Assembly (NCBI RefSeq): GCF_001428805.1
Contig: NZ_LMIS01000001.1
Coordinates: 310,001 to 374,000 of the forward strand
Reading direction: 5' to 3'
DNA length: 64,000 nucleotides
Source: Aeromicrobium sp. Root236
GTDB lineage: Bacteria > Actinomycetota > Actinomycetes > Propionibacteriales > Nocardioidaceae
In this document: positions 16,838 through 25,905 of the stretch, in pieces
Position numbering within the stretch: position 1 is the stretch's first letter
Layout: every line of letters begins with the position of its first letter
The notes under the pieces: generated by a model
Seen by the model: only the letters and a program-made list of their open reading frames with translations
Databases searched by the model: none
Told to the model about the DNA's origin: nothing
Translations under genes and position numbers: made by a program

Positions 16838-17209
16838 TCACTCGCCCTCGAAAGTCACCGCGCCATCCCATAGAGGTCGGTGGATCCGCGCGGCTACGTA
16901 GCCTTGGATACCCTGTGCCGTTGAAGCTGCAAGCGGGTCGTCAAGGCGGTCGGCGACGAAGGCGAGCTCGTCAAGCAGGGACTCACATCTAGCTCGGCTG
17001 AGCGTCACCGGATCGGAACCGCCGAGCATTGGCAGGGTGTGCAGTTCGTAGGCGGTGGCAACAGCAGCGAGCCTTTGAAAAAGCCGTTCGGAGATCCACA
17101 GGGAATCCTCTTCAGCAGGGTCTGACTCAAAGACACCGACGTGACCGTCATCATTTGCATACGTGGCAGGATCTAGGCGGTCGGCAAATCTGTCGGGCGT
17201 CACCGGCAC
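16838..17209 (-). CDS. Hypothetical acidic protein
   Basis: 123 residues, acidic and largely helical in appearance, without signal peptide or membrane segment. RCESLLDELAFVADRLDDPL (about 72-91) resembles a helix of small actinobacterial proteins found near toxin-immunity loci, but the family is not firmly recognised. It is flanked on both sides by copies of the 15-bp repeat. A shadow ORF cannot be ruled out, although the protein composition looks genuine. Confidence 0.5.
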   Translation of the reverse strand: MPVTPDRFADRLDPATYANDDGHVGVFESDPAEEDSLWISERLFQRLAAVATAYELHTLPMLGGSDPVTLSRARCESLLDELAFVADRLDDPLAASTAQGIQGYVAARIHRPLWDGAVTFEGE

Positions 17210-17263
17210 ATCGTCGCACCCGAGATGATTCCCTCACCCTCTAACCCTCGATTGCGCAAGAAC

Positions 17264-17278
17264 GCGGCGGAATGACGC
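17264..17278 (+). repeat. 15-bp intergenic repeat, copy 3
   Basis: GCGGCGGAATGACGC, identical to copies at 14569 and 16804; preceded by GCGCAAGAAC. Confidence 0.6.
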
Positions 17279-17308
17279 AGCCGGTGTACGGCCCACTACT
17301 CTCTTCGC

Positions 17309-17560
17309 ATGTCTGACTTGCGCCGAGCCCTCGCGTTGCTCGGGATCGTATTGGTCGTACTAGGAGCGATTCTAGTTCTCGCCCCAGCGTCGACCGGCAA
17401 CGACGACTGCGGACCCGTGATTCGAGTAGCGAAGAGTGATGCGCCTGGGTGCGGCCCAGCACGAACGGAGCGCGCCTGGTTCGCGCTTGCGGTATTCGTT
17501 ACTGGCACGGTTGTGCTCGTGAGATCGGCGTTCAGGAACTCTGGTGAGCAACTCACGTAG
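17309..17560 (+). CDS. Small two-helix membrane protein
   Basis: 83 residues: helix LALLGIVLVVLGAILVLAPA (about 8-27), a short extracytoplasmic loop with two Cys (DDCGPVIRVAKSDAPGCG) that could form a disulfide, then helix FALAVFVTGTVVLVRSAF. Similar two-Cys loop proteins are widespread hypotheticals in actinobacteria. No ribosome-binding site is obvious. Function unknown. Confidence 0.55.
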   Translation: MSDLRRALALLGIVLVVLGAILVLAPASTGNDDCGPVIRVAKSDAPGCGPARTERAWFALAVFVTGTVVLVRSAFRNSGEQLT

Positions 17561-17575
17561 CGGGCGTACTGCCTC

Positions 17576-18193
17576 TCATTCGATTTCGACCGACCTGAGA
17601 TCAGCCAGGATCCTTTCGCCGAACGTCGTTAGACCCGGAACGTGACTGGTACCGTCCCAGAGGATCGACCCCTCTATGAGCCCGACGGTCAGCAGCTTTC
17701 TGAGGACGGGATCTGGCAACTTATCGACGACTTGGCGAACAGTGCCGGTGAGCGGCTTCTCGGCGCCTCTCGCCGTGACCCCGATCTCACCTGATGCCTT
17801 CGCGTCATCTTCGGCTCGGCCAATCGCGGTAAGGGCGCGAACGTGCACGGCGTCGATCTCCGACAGGGCACTTATGAGGAGTGCGGCTTCGTCGATACTC
17901 GCTTCGTCTGAAAGCGCGGCGGCAACTACCCGTGCTAGCAGTCTTCTCTTGTCATGCATGGCCGAAGTCGCAGCGGCCATCGAAGCCACCCCTACAAGAA
18001 CATCAAGTTCCTCGTTCGCCTCCAGGCGCAGGTCTAGGGCGTCGGGGCCTCCCGCAGCGGCCGACGCGGACTCCATCACTTCATCGGCGCGCTTGTTGAA
18101 ACGGGCAACAAATTTCGCGTTTACCTTCGCATACGGCACCGGCCCAATCAGTCCGGCCTCGGCACCAATGGCCACTTCCTTGTCAGACGGCAT
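17576..18193 (-). CDS. Hypothetical protein of the accessory island
   Basis: 205 residues, no signal peptide. A helical N-terminal two thirds contains FNKRADEVMESASAAAGG and repeated Ala-rich helices; the last 50 residues (LRKLLTVGLIEGSILWDGTS..., TTFGERILADL) look like a winged-helix-type segment. This organisation occurs in uncharacterised proteins of mobile regions, some near defence loci, but no specific family is recognised. Local base composition is less GC-rich than the flanking genes. Divergent from the next gene (54-bp gap). Confidence 0.55.
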   Translation of the reverse strand: MPSDKEVAIGAEAGLIGPVPYAKVNAKFVARFNKRADEVMESASAAAGGPDALDLRLEANEELDVLVGVASMAAATSAMHDKRRLLARVVAAALSDEASIDEAALLISALSEIDAVHVRALTAIGRAEDDAKASGEIGVTARGAEKPLTGTVRQVVDKLPDPVLRKLLTVGLIEGSILWDGTSHVPGLTTFGERILADLRSVEIE

Positions 18194-18247
18194 CCAGCAA
18201 TACTAGAACTCCCCAGGTCAGCTTCGATCGGTTCTAGAGGGGCCCGG

Positions 18248-18823
18248 TTGCGACCGTTCGCGTTCTACACGCTTTGTCGGGGCGCCCTGGTAGCGGCCTC
18301 ACAGGCGATCTGGGTGCTTAGCGGATCGCGTGACACCCGCTTACGACGAATACAACTCGTCGAGCTGCTCGAATTGGAGGGACTTCTTTCGTTTCTTCGG
18401 GACTACTCACGGGATGACTCACTTGCGGGTACCGTCTCCGCGGAATTTCTCACGAACGTTAATCGACGATCGGGTGAGGTCGAAAATCGGCACAAGTCTC
18501 TCAGGGCGACATTGAGCCCGAAACGCGGGGAGAACTCAGTGACCAGGATGCTCAAGGACGCTGCCAAAGCGATCGACGATGCCAGGACAGAAGATGTGTG
18601 GCTTAGGCGGGCGTACTTGGCAGAGTGGCGCCTGGCCAGCGGTACAGCAAACGCGCGGATCTGGCCGGGCGACGTCCGCCCAAACGAGATGGTTCCCCTC
18701 GTCGAGCAGCACGCCAAACTCCGAATTTCATCAGCTACGACCGAGAGTTACGGGACGTCGCTAGCAGCAGCGACGATGGCGACAGGTGAGGCGTTCAGGT
18801 TGTGGGATAAGGCGGCCTCGTAG
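18248..18823 (+). CDS. Hypothetical protein, probably N-terminally truncated
   Basis: 191 residues from TTG 18248; no ATG or GTG start is available nearby, although the frame is open further upstream. The opening PFAFYTLCRGALVAASQAIWVLSGSRDTRLRRIQ resembles the internal motif (R-a-x-E-x-A-s-x-A-x-W-L-L...R-x-R-R) of a hypothetical actinobacterial family in which it normally follows an N-terminal region of some tens of residues. That N-terminal part seems missing, so this may be a decayed gene beside the IS element. Confidence 0.4.
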   Translation: MRPFAFYTLCRGALVAASQAIWVLSGSRDTRLRRIQLVELLELEGLLSFLRDYSRDDSLAGTVSAEFLTNVNRRSGEVENRHKSLRATLSPKRGENSVTRMLKDAAKAIDDARTEDVWLRRAYLAEWRLASGTANARIWPGDVRPNEMVPLVEQHAKLRISSATTESYGTSLAAATMATGEAFRLWDKAAS

Positions 18824-19129
18824 CCACGCTGCGTCTTGGTTTCTGGAGGAAGACCCGTCGCTCACCATGCGCGGCGAGTCCGCAACTACCTGACCCATTC
18901 TGGGCTACTAGAGACTTTCGGCAAGGCCGGCGTCTGGCCAGACTCGGCCTAGGTGCTCGGCAGGTTCGCTCTCTTTTGGGCTGCCCATCCGTCCTGCGGG
19001 TGTGGCTCTATTCCGGTTTGCAGCCTGCCGGGCCCCGCTGACGAGGCGTGGCTCAAGAGGGGACTGCCCAGCTCGTAGTAGCAATGCCCACCTCGCCGTC
19101 CATTCCGGTGCCGAGTGAGCAGGAGCGAG
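18824..19129 (+). ncRNA. IS110 left-end noncoding region, candidate bridge RNA locus
   Basis: About 300 bp without a supported gene directly upstream of the IS110 transposase. In the IS110 subgroup the left noncoding end is transcribed as a bridge RNA with target-binding and donor-binding loops. The exact element boundary, promoter and loops could not be resolved by eye; GC-rich self-complementary stretches lie around 18960-19080. The part nearest 18824 may be host DNA. Confidence 0.3.
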
Positions 19130-20332
19130 ATGGTGGAGCAGGTCATCATCGGGGTCGATCCCCACAAGCTGTCAGCGACGATCGAGGTCGTCGACCACAA
19201 CGAGCGGATGTTGGGATCGGGCCGATTCTCAACAGACCAGGCCGGCTACTCCGCGATGCGGGCCTTGGTGAAGTCCTGGCCCGAACGAGTCTGGGCAGTC
19301 GAGGGCGCGAACGGGGCCGGTCGCCCGTTGGCCCAACGTCTGCTCGAAGCCGGCGAACAAGTCGTCGACGTCCCGGCGAAGCTAGCCGCTCGCGTCCGAC
19401 TCTTCGACACCGGCCACAACCGCAAGACCGACGCACTGGATGCTCACTCAGTCGCGGTCGTGGCTGTCCGCACCTCGAACCTGCGAGCGCTCAAGGTCGA
19501 CGGGGAGCTCGAGGCGATGCGGATCCTCACCGACCGTCGCGAAGCCCTGACCCGACGACGGGTCCAGACCGTCTGCCGACTCCAGGCGCTGCTCGCCGAG
19601 CTGCTCCCTGGCCAGGCCAAACGTGACATCACCACCGGTCAGGCCAAGGCCATGCTGGCCACCGTCAGACCCCGCGACATCGCCGGCAAGACCCGACGCC
19701 GCATTGCTGCAGAAGAACTGGCTGAGTTGATCGCGGTCGAGGCCAAGATCAAGAAGAGCACCGCCGAGCTCAAGGACATGGTCCTGGCCCGCGACTCACG
19801 ACTGATGGACATTCACGGCATCGGAGCGGTGGTGGCCGCCAGAATCCTGGCCGATGTCGGCGACGTCACCCGGTTTGCCGACCGCAACAGGTTCGCGTCT
19901 TGGACCGGCACCGCGCCGTTGGACGCCTCCTCCGGCGAGCAGGACCGCCACCGGCTATCCCGGGCAGGGAACCGACGGGTCAATCACATGATCCACATCG
20001 CCGCGGTCACCCAGTTACGCCTCGACACCGAGGGCCGCGCCTACTACCGGCGCAAACGCGCCGCCGGCAAGAAGCCACAAGAAGCGCTCCGCTGCCTCAA
20101 ACGCCGCATCTCCGACGTCATCTACCGACAGCTCATCGCGGACACCAAACCAGCAGGCAAGGCGGTCCCGGGAGAGCACCGCGGGGCGACTCCTGAGTCC
20201 AGCGCGACCGACCTACCCCCGCACATCGGCACTTCGGAAAAGCCACTCCCGGGACCGCAGTCACGACGCTACGCCCAGCCCACCACGGCACGAAAGAACC
20301 AACCTGCCAAACCCCTCCAAGACGCCAGTTGA
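19130..20332 (+). mobile_element. IS110-family transposase
   Basis: 400 residues (MVEQVIIGVDPHK start; AGGAG 4 nt upstream). The N-terminal RuvC-like DEDD domain shows Asp in GVDPHK, Glu in WAVEGANG and Asp residues in KTDALDAH. The C-terminal Transposase_20 domain has the helix-hairpin MDIHGIGAVVAARILADVGD and, further on, FASWTGTAPLDASSGEQ, which includes the Ser region proposed as the recombination nucleophile. A basic tail of about 50 residues follows. The frame is intact, so the element could be active. Confidence 0.9.
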
Positions 20333-20372
20333 CAACAGAGGGGAGCCGGAATGTCGCGGGGTGACTGCGTCG
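20333..20372. mobile_element. IS110 right-end region
   Basis: The 40 bp between the transposase stop and the stop of the ROK gene must contain the right end. IS110 elements lack long terminal inverted repeats, so the boundary cannot be fixed from one copy. TGACAACAGAGGGGAGCC directly at the transposase stop resembles right ends of related elements. Confidence 0.35.
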
Positions 20373-21560
20373 CTACAGCGCCAGCGTGCCGGCGTAGACG
20401 TCGGCGAGGGCGTCCTCCGCGGCACCGAGTGCGGCGGCGTGGATGCCCAGCGAGCTGAGGCGGATCTGGGGGAGGTGGATCGACGCCGAGGGGAGGCGCT
20501 CGGCGAGGACCTGGCCGGCGGCGGGTACGACGTAGGCACCCAGGGGCACGAAGTAGCCGCCGAGGACGATGGCAGCAGGGTCGAGCACGGCGGCGAGGGT
20601 GGCCAGGCCGGTGCCGAGCTCGTGGCCGAGGGTGGCGAGCGAGGCGCGGGTGGAGGGGTCGCGGGCGGCGAGGTCTGCGACGGCGAGGGCAGTCTGCAGG
20701 GGAGTGTCCTCCTCGTCGATCCCGACCGCGCTGAGCATGGCGCGCAGGCCGACGGAGGCCTCCCAGCAGCCCATGCGACCGCAGCCGCACACGCGGGAGG
20801 GGTTGCCGATCGGCATGTGGCCGACCTCGCCGGCGAACCCGGCGCCGCCGCGTACGAGCCGGCCGTCCTGGACGATGCCGGCGCCGATGCCGATCGTGCC
20901 CGTGATGTAGAGGGAGTGGCTGACGTCGGTGGTGACGCCGTGGGCGGCCTCGGCGAGGGCGGCGCAGTTGGCGTCGTTGTCGATCGTGGTGGGGCAGTCG
21001 CCGCCGAAGGCCTCCTCGAGCTCGGCGGCGAGGTGGCGGCCGTCCCAGCCGAGGTTGGGCGCCCACGAGACCGTGCGGTTGTCGTGGGCGACGAGGCCGG
21101 GTACGGCGACCGTCGCGCCGACGACCGTGTGGCCGTCGGCCATCAGCGCCGTACGCACGTCGGTTGCCAGCTCGATGAGCTCCTCGGTGCTCGGCGGCGT
21201 GCCGGCGGTGGCGACGGGACGGGTCTCGACGACCCGCACGTTGCCGCCGAGGTCGAGCGCCACGGCGGCGACGTAGTCGACGTTGACCTCGAGCCCGAGG
21301 CCGAGGATCGACTCACCCGTCAACGCCACCGGACGGCCGGGCCGGCCGCGACCGGACGACACCGAGTCGTCGTCCTGGGTCACGGCGCGGGCGGCCTCGA
21401 GCTCGGCGACGATCGTGCCGACGGTCGCCTTGGCCAGCCCGGTGCGCCGGGCCAGCTCCGTACGCGTCGCCGGCCCGTGGGCCCGCAGGGCGCGCAGCAC
21501 GAGGCCGGTGTTCTGCCGGCGTACGTACTCCGTCCCTGTCGGGACCCCGTTGAGCGTCAC
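20373..21560 (-). CDS. ROK-family transcriptional regulator (XylR/NagC type)
   Basis: 395 residues from GTG 21560, 2 nt after the xylA stop. An N-terminal MarR-like helix-turn-helix (RTELARRTGLAKATVGTIVAEL, about 33-54) is followed by the ROK sugar-kinase-like fold: ITGTIGIGAGIVQDG, GEVGHMPIG and the zinc motif CGCGRMGCWE (about 262-271). It is the last gene of the xylB-xylA operon and is predicted to sense xylose or a derivative and repress the operon. The start in the longer frame is rejected because it would run through xylA. Confidence 0.88.
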   Translation of the reverse strand: MTLNGVPTGTEYVRRQNTGLVLRALRAHGPATRTELARRTGLAKATVGTIVAELEAARAVTQDDDSVSSGRGRPGRPVALTGESILGLGLEVNVDYVAAVALDLGGNVRVVETRPVATAGTPPSTEELIELATDVRTALMADGHTVVGATVAVPGLVAHDNRTVSWAPNLGWDGRHLAAELEEAFGGDCPTTIDNDANCAALAEAAHGVTTDVSHSLYITGTIGIGAGIVQDGRLVRGGAGFAGEVGHMPIGNPSRVCGCGRMGCWEASVGLRAMLSAVGIDEEDTPLQTALAVADLAARDPSTRASLATLGHELGTGLATLAAVLDPAAIVLGGYFVPLGAYVVPAAGQVLAERLPSASIHLPQIRLSSLGIHAAALGAAEDALADVYAGTLAL

Positions 21561-21562
21561 CC

Positions 21563-22723
21563 TCAGCGCACCCCGTAGAGGTGCTCGAGCGCCAGCTGGT
21601 CGAGGTGCTCGAACCCGGCGCCGCGGACAGCGAGCGCGTCGGGGTCGGCGAGCTGGGCGGCCTCCAGGTCGGCCCAACCCTCGCCTTCGGACAGCGTGGG
21701 CTGCGACAGCTCGGGGAGCTTCGCGGCGGCGAGCGCCTCCTGCACCTCGGGATCGGCGCGGAACGCCTGAGCCTTCTCACGCAGGATGAGGTAGTTGGTC
21801 ATGCACGCCTTGGCCGCGACCCAGACGCCCTTGTCGTCCTCGGTGCGGGGCGTCTTGAAGTCGAAGTGCACGGGTCCGTCGTAGCCACCCGCGAGCAGCG
21901 TGTCGACGATCCAGAACGCGCCACGCACGTTGCCGACGCCGAACCGGAAGTCCTGGTCGTAGCGGGGGCCGGTCTGGCCGTTGAGGTCGATGTGGAACAG
22001 CTTGCCCTGCCACATCGCCTGCGCGTAGCCGTGCGCGGCGTTGAGGCCGGCCATCTCCTCGTGCCCGATCTCGGGGTTGACGCCGACGTTCTCGGGCCGG
22101 TCGAGGGTCTCGATGAACGCCAGGGCGTGGCCGATCGTCGGCAGGATGATGTCGCCGCGGGGCTCGTTGGGCTTGGGCTCGATCGCGAACTTGATGTCAT
22201 AGCCCTTGTCGTGCACGAACTCGCCGAGCACGTTGAACGCCTCGCGGTAGCGGTCGAGCGCAGCCTGGATGTCCTTCGCGGCGCCGGACTCGGCACCTTC
22301 ACGGCCGCCCCAGCAGACGTACACCTTGGCGCCGAGCTCGGCGGCGAGGTCGATGTTGCGCATGACCTTGCGGATCGCGAAGCGGCGGACGTCGCGGTCG
22401 TTCGACGTGAAGCCGCCGTCCTTGAAGACGGGGTGGGTGAACAGATTGGTCGTGGCCGTCGTGACGACGAGCCCGGTGTCGGCGAGGCCCTTCTTCCAGC
22501 GCTCGATGATCTGGTCGCGGGTGGCGTCGTCGGAGCCGAACGGGATCAGGTCGTCGTCGTGGAAGTTCACGCCGTACGCACCGAGGCTCGCGAGCTGCTC
22601 GAGGGCGTAGATCGGGTCCATCGGCTCGCGGGTGGGCTCACCGAACGGGTCGCGTCCGGGGTAGGCCACGGTCCACAAGCCGAACGAGAACTTGTCGGAG
22701 GGTGAAGGGGTCGGGATGCTCAT
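21563..22723 (-). CDS. xylA: Xylose isomerase
   Basis: 386 residues, the class I (Actinoplanes/Streptomyces) length. Catalytic and metal residues are in place: His in [27 protein letters not shown], Glu in [13 protein letters not shown], Glu in [21 protein letters not shown] and the late Asp in HFDFKTPR. It interconverts D-xylose and D-xylulose in the cytoplasm. ATG 22723 follows the xylB stop by 7 nt, so kinase and isomerase are one transcription unit. No xylose transporter lies in the window. Confidence 0.96.
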   Translation of the reverse strand: MSIPTPSPSDKFSFGLWTVAYPGRDPFGEPTREPMDPIYALEQLASLGAYGVNFHDDDLIPFGSDDATRDQIIERWKKGLADTGLVVTTATTNLFTHPVFKDGGFTSNDRDVRRFAIRKVMRNIDLAAELGAKVYVCWGGREGAESGAAKDIQAALDRYREAFNVLGEFVHDKGYDIKFAIEPKPNEPRGDIILPTIGHALAFIETLDRPENVGVNPEIGHEEMAGLNAAHGYAQAMWQGKLFHIDLNGQTGPRYDQDFRFGVGNVRGAFWIVDTLLAGGYDGPVHFDFKTPRTEDDKGVWVAAKACMTNYLILREKAQAFRADPEVQEALAAAKLPELSQPTLSEGEGWADLEAAQLADPDALAVRGAGFEHLDQLALEHLYGVR

Positions 22724-22730
22724 GGAAGCC

Positions 22731-24140
22731 CTATTTCTGTGACGGGGTGGTGGATGTGGACCACGGGATGGTGCGGTCGCGCAGCTGTGCGTAGGCCTCA
22801 CGCACGAGAGGGGTGGGTTCTGCGTCGTGGGTCTCGGCGGTGGCCGAGCTCCAGGTCGGGGGTTCGGCGCTGCCGCTGAGCGCCCAGGCAGCCTGGCGAG
22901 CAGCGCCGAGGGCGACGTACTCGCCGGGCGCCGGCACGGTGACGGGACGGCCGAAGATCGCCGGTGCGATGGCGTGCACGGCGGGGTTGGCTGCGGCGCC
23001 GCCGACCATCAGGATGCGGCCGACCGTGATGCCGGTCCTGGCGACGAGGTGGTCGACGCCGTCGGCTAGCGAGCAGAGGAGGGCCTCGAAGGCGGCACGG
23101 GCGAGGTCCTCGCGGCTGGTCGACGAGGTGAGCCCGTTCCAGGTGCCGCTGGCGTCGGGCAGGTTGGGCGTACGTTCGCCGTCGTAGTAGGGCACGATCG
23201 TCAGCCCGTTGGCGCCCGGGGGAGCGGCGAGCGCCAGGCGGCCGAGCTCGTCGTGGTCGACACCGAGCAGGCGGGCCTGCAGGTCGAGGATGCGGGCGGC
23301 GTTCATCGTCGTGGCCATCGGCAGGAACCGGCCTGTCGCGTCGGCGAAGCCGGTGACCGAACCGGTGCCGTCGGCGATGCGGGACTCGCTGATCGCGGAG
23401 GCGACGCCGGACGTACCGATCGACACCACGACGTCGCCGGGTGCGAGGTCGAGGGCGAGCGCGGCGGCCATGTTGTCGCCCGTGCCGGCGCCGACGACGA
23501 GCCCGCTCGCGGTCTTCGCGGCGACCTCGGACGAGGCGACGATGCGGGGGAGCTCGACGGCGTGGCCGATCGCGGACTCGGCGAGCTCGGGCAGCCAGTC
23601 GTCCTTGCCGGTGGAGAAGTAGCCGGTGCCGGACGCGTCGCCGCGGTCCGTGAAGGGCTCGCCCCCGGTGATGTGCCGCGAGACGTAGTCGTGGGGGAGG
23701 AGCACCCGTCGCGTACGCGCTGCGGCGTCGGGCTGGTGGTCGCGGAGCCAGCGCAGCTTGGTCGACGTGAACGAGGCGACGAGCACGCTGCCGATCGTCT
23801 CGGCGCAGGCGTCGGGCCCGCCGAGCTCGTCGATGAGGTCGCGCGCCTCGGCGCTCGAGCGGGTGTCGTTCCACAGGATCGCGTCGTGGACCGGCTCGTC
23901 TGCGTCGTCGAGCGCGACCATGCCGTGCTGCTGGCCGCCGACGGCGACGGCGCCGGCCCGGTCGAGCAGCCCGGAGGTGGCCTGGTCGAACGCGTCGAGC
24001 CAGGCCTTCGGGTCGACCGAGGTGCCGTCGGGGTGCGGGGCGGACTGCTGCGCAACGACCTCGCCGGTGGCGGCATCCACGAGCAGGGCCTTGGTCGACT
24101 GGGTGGACGAGTCGATGCCCAGGACGAGGTCGGATGCCAT
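22731..24140 (-). CDS. xylB: Xylulokinase
   Basis: 469 residues of the FGGY kinase family. [16 protein letters not shown] is the phosphate-1 loop, [12 protein letters not shown] and [11 protein letters not shown] are conserved substrate-side segments, and [13 protein letters not shown] / [16 protein letters not shown] form the C-terminal ATPase-fold motifs. It phosphorylates D-xylulose to xylulose 5-phosphate for the pentose phosphate pathway. First gene of the xylB-xylA-ROK operon; no ribosome-binding site precedes ATG 24140. Confidence 0.94.
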   Translation of the reverse strand: MASDLVLGIDSSTQSTKALLVDAATGEVVAQQSAPHPDGTSVDPKAWLDAFDQATSGLLDRAGAVAVGGQQHGMVALDDADEPVHDAILWNDTRSSAEARDLIDELGGPDACAETIGSVLVASFTSTKLRWLRDHQPDAAARTRRVLLPHDYVSRHITGGEPFTDRGDASGTGYFSTGKDDWLPELAESAIGHAVELPRIVASSEVAAKTASGLVVGAGTGDNMAAALALDLAPGDVVVSIGTSGVASAISESRIADGTGSVTGFADATGRFLPMATTMNAARILDLQARLLGVDHDELGRLALAAPPGANGLTIVPYYDGERTPNLPDASGTWNGLTSSTSREDLARAAFEALLCSLADGVDHLVARTGITVGRILMVGGAAANPAVHAIAPAIFGRPVTVPAPGEYVALGAARQAAWALSGSAEPPTWSSATAETHDAEPTPLVREAYAQLRDRTIPWSTSTTPSQK

Positions 24141-24145
24141 GGGAC

Positions 24146-24176
24146 AGGTTTAGTACGAGTCTTGAATTAAGTCAAG
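24146..24176 (-). promoter_or_regulatory. Predicted xylBA promoter and ROK operator
   Basis: On the minus strand TTGACT (24175-24170) is followed after 18 bp by AAACCT (24151-24146), close to the xylB ATG at 24140. The -35 lies inside an inverted repeat, CTTGA-N6-TCAAG (24161-24176), the likely binding site for the ROK repressor encoded at the end of the operon. Confidence 0.45.
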
Positions 24177-24274
24177 CCCCGCGTGGAGGTCAGGCACCGC
24201 AGGGCGGAGGACCGAACTCTTCACGGTCGCGCAACACGCTTGAAACAGCCGCCGTTCGAGACTTGTCGGGATAT

Positions 24275-24288
24275 CTGTCGCGTGACAG
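24275..24288. promoter_or_regulatory. Inverted repeat upstream of guanidine-type operon
   Basis: CTGTC-GCGT-GACAG, 33 bp before the permease start. It is the clearest symmetry in the 181-bp gap between xylB and the permease gene and a candidate site for the TetR regulator encoded at the operon end. No guanidine (ykkC-type) riboswitch motif was seen in this gap. Confidence 0.35.
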
Positions 24289-24321
24289 GTAGTGGCTCAC
24301 CCTCCGCTCAAAGGACGCCCC

Positions 24322-25905
24322 ATGACACTCACCGCCCCACCCTCGACCGCGCCTTCTCCGCCACCGTCCGAGGCCCATGACCTCGGTGCGCTCGGCTATC
24401 CGCAGGAGCTCCGACGCGGCGTCGGCAGCTTCGCCTCGTTCGCCGCCGGGTTCTCGTTCGTCTCGATCCTGACGACCGTCTTCCAGCTGTTCGGCCTCGG
24501 CTTCAGCCTCGGCGGAGCAGCGTTCTTCTGGACCTGGCCACTCGTGTTCGCCGGCCAGCTGCTCGTGGCCCTGTGCTTCGCCGAGCTGGCGGCGCGCTAC
24601 CCGATCTCGGGGTCGATCTTCCAGTGGTCGAGCCGCCTCGCCGGCACCGACTTCGGCTGGTTCACCGGCTGGGTCATGGTGATCGGCCAGATCCTCACGG
24701 TGGCGACCGCGGCGATCGCGATGCAGGCGGTGCTGCCGGCGATCTGGACCGGCTTCCAGCTCGTCGGGGGCTCAGGCGCCGACTCGTCGCCGCTCAGCCC
24801 GACCGGCGCGCAGAACGCCGTCGTCCTCGGCCTGATCGTGCTGGCCCTCACCACCGCGATCAACGTGATCGGCGTACGCCTGATGGCCGTGGTCACCTCG
24901 GCGGCCGTCGTGATCGAGATCCTCGGGGTCATCGCGCTCGTGACGGCGCTGTTCTTCCACTCCGAGCGCGGGCTCGGCACGGTGAACACCACGGCCGGAG
25001 CCGCTCCGGGCCACTACCTGCCGTTGTGGCTCGCGTCGTCGCTGATGGCTGCGTACGTCATGGTGGGCTTCGACTCGGCCGGCGAGCTGTCCGAAGAGAC
25101 CCACGCACCCCGTCGCACCACGCCGCGCACGATCATCCGGGCGCTCGTCGTGTCGGGCATCGGCGGGCTCCTGCTGCTGCTCGCCGGCCTGCTCGCCGCT
25201 CCGAGCCTCACCGACGGATCACTCGCGACCTCGGGCCTCGCCGGCGTGCTCACCGCTCGCCTCGGCGACGTCGGTGGCCGGTTCCTTCTCGCAGCTGTCG
25301 CGATCGTCGTGTTCGCCTGCACCCTCGCGGTCCAGACGGCCGGCTCGCGCATGATGTTCTCGATGGCGCGGGAGCGCACGCTGCCGTTCTCGTCGGTGCT
25401 CGCCAAGGTCTCGCCGCGCACCGGCACCCCGATCGCCACGTCGGTCGTCGTCGGCGTCGGAGCGGCGATCGCGCTGGCGGTCAACTGGAACCAGAGCGCC
25501 GTCTTCCTCGCCCTGGCCTCGCTGTGCATCGCGATGCTCTACCTGGCCTACCTCGGCGTCACCGTCCCGCTGCTCGTCTCGCGGGTTCGCAACCGGGGCC
25601 TCGCCGACGGTGTCGACGAGGACGGCCGTCCGCTGTTCTCCCTCGGTCGCTGGGGCATCCTCGTGAACGCCATCGCCATCGCGTACCAGATCGGCATGGT
25701 CATCAACCTGGCCTGGCCGCGCAAGGAGATCTACGACCTCGAGGGCCGCGGCTGGTGGCTGCAGTGGAGTGCCCTGCTCTTCATCGGCCTGACGCTCGTC
25801 GTCGGCGCGGTCATCCACTGGCGCACCCGGATCCGTCACGGCGGCGCGATCAAGCTGCCCACGCTCCACACGACGGCCGACACCACCGCCGAGGCGATCG
25901 CCTGA
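24322..25905 (+). CDS. APC-superfamily permease, probable guanidine/urea-derivative importer
   Basis: 527 residues with about 12 hydrophobic helices. The first helix (RRGVGSFASFAAGFSFVSIL) and the GFDSAGELSEETHAPRRTTPRTI motif (about 250-270) mark the amino acid/GABA permease group whose members sit in urea-carboxylase gene clusters. Located in the cytoplasmic membrane. Its stop overlaps the next start (TGATG), and all six genes of the operon are coupled, so its substrate is most likely that of the pathway, guanidine (inference from context). Start chosen at ATG 24322 (MTLTAPP). Confidence 0.85.
   Translation: MTLTAPPSTAPSPPPSEAHDLGALGYPQELRRGVGSFASFAAGFSFVSILTTVFQLFGLGFSLGGAAFFWTWPLVFAGQLLVALCFAELAARYPISGSIFQWSSRLAGTDFGWFTGWVMVIGQILTVATAAIAMQAVLPAIWTGFQLVGGSGADSSPLSPTGAQNAVVLGLIVLALTTAINVIGVRLMAVVTSAAVVIEILGVIALVTALFFHSERGLGTVNTTAGAAPGHYLPLWLASSLMAAYVMVGFDSAGELSEETHAPRRTTPRTIIRALVVSGIGGLLLLLAGLLAAPSLTDGSLATSGLAGVLTARLGDVGGRFLLAAVAIVVFACTLAVQTAGSRMMFSMARERTLPFSSVLAKVSPRTGTPIATSVVVGVGAAIALAVNWNQSAVFLALASLCIAMLYLAYLGVTVPLLVSRVRNRGLADGVDEDGRPLFSLGRWGILVNAIAIAYQIGMVINLAWPRKEIYDLEGRGWWLQWSALLFIGLTLVVGAVIHWRTRIRHGGAIKLPTLHTTADTTAEAIA

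Noticed and set aside
18821..18954. Open frame continuing after the stop at 18823, ending at 18954
   Set aside because: Short, no start codon of its own and no recognised motif; probably chance or host remnant at the IS edge.
24141..24321. Possible guanidine riboswitch before the permease gene
   Set aside because: The conserved ykkC-class segments were not found by eye; only a short inverted repeat is present. A covariance search would be decisive.
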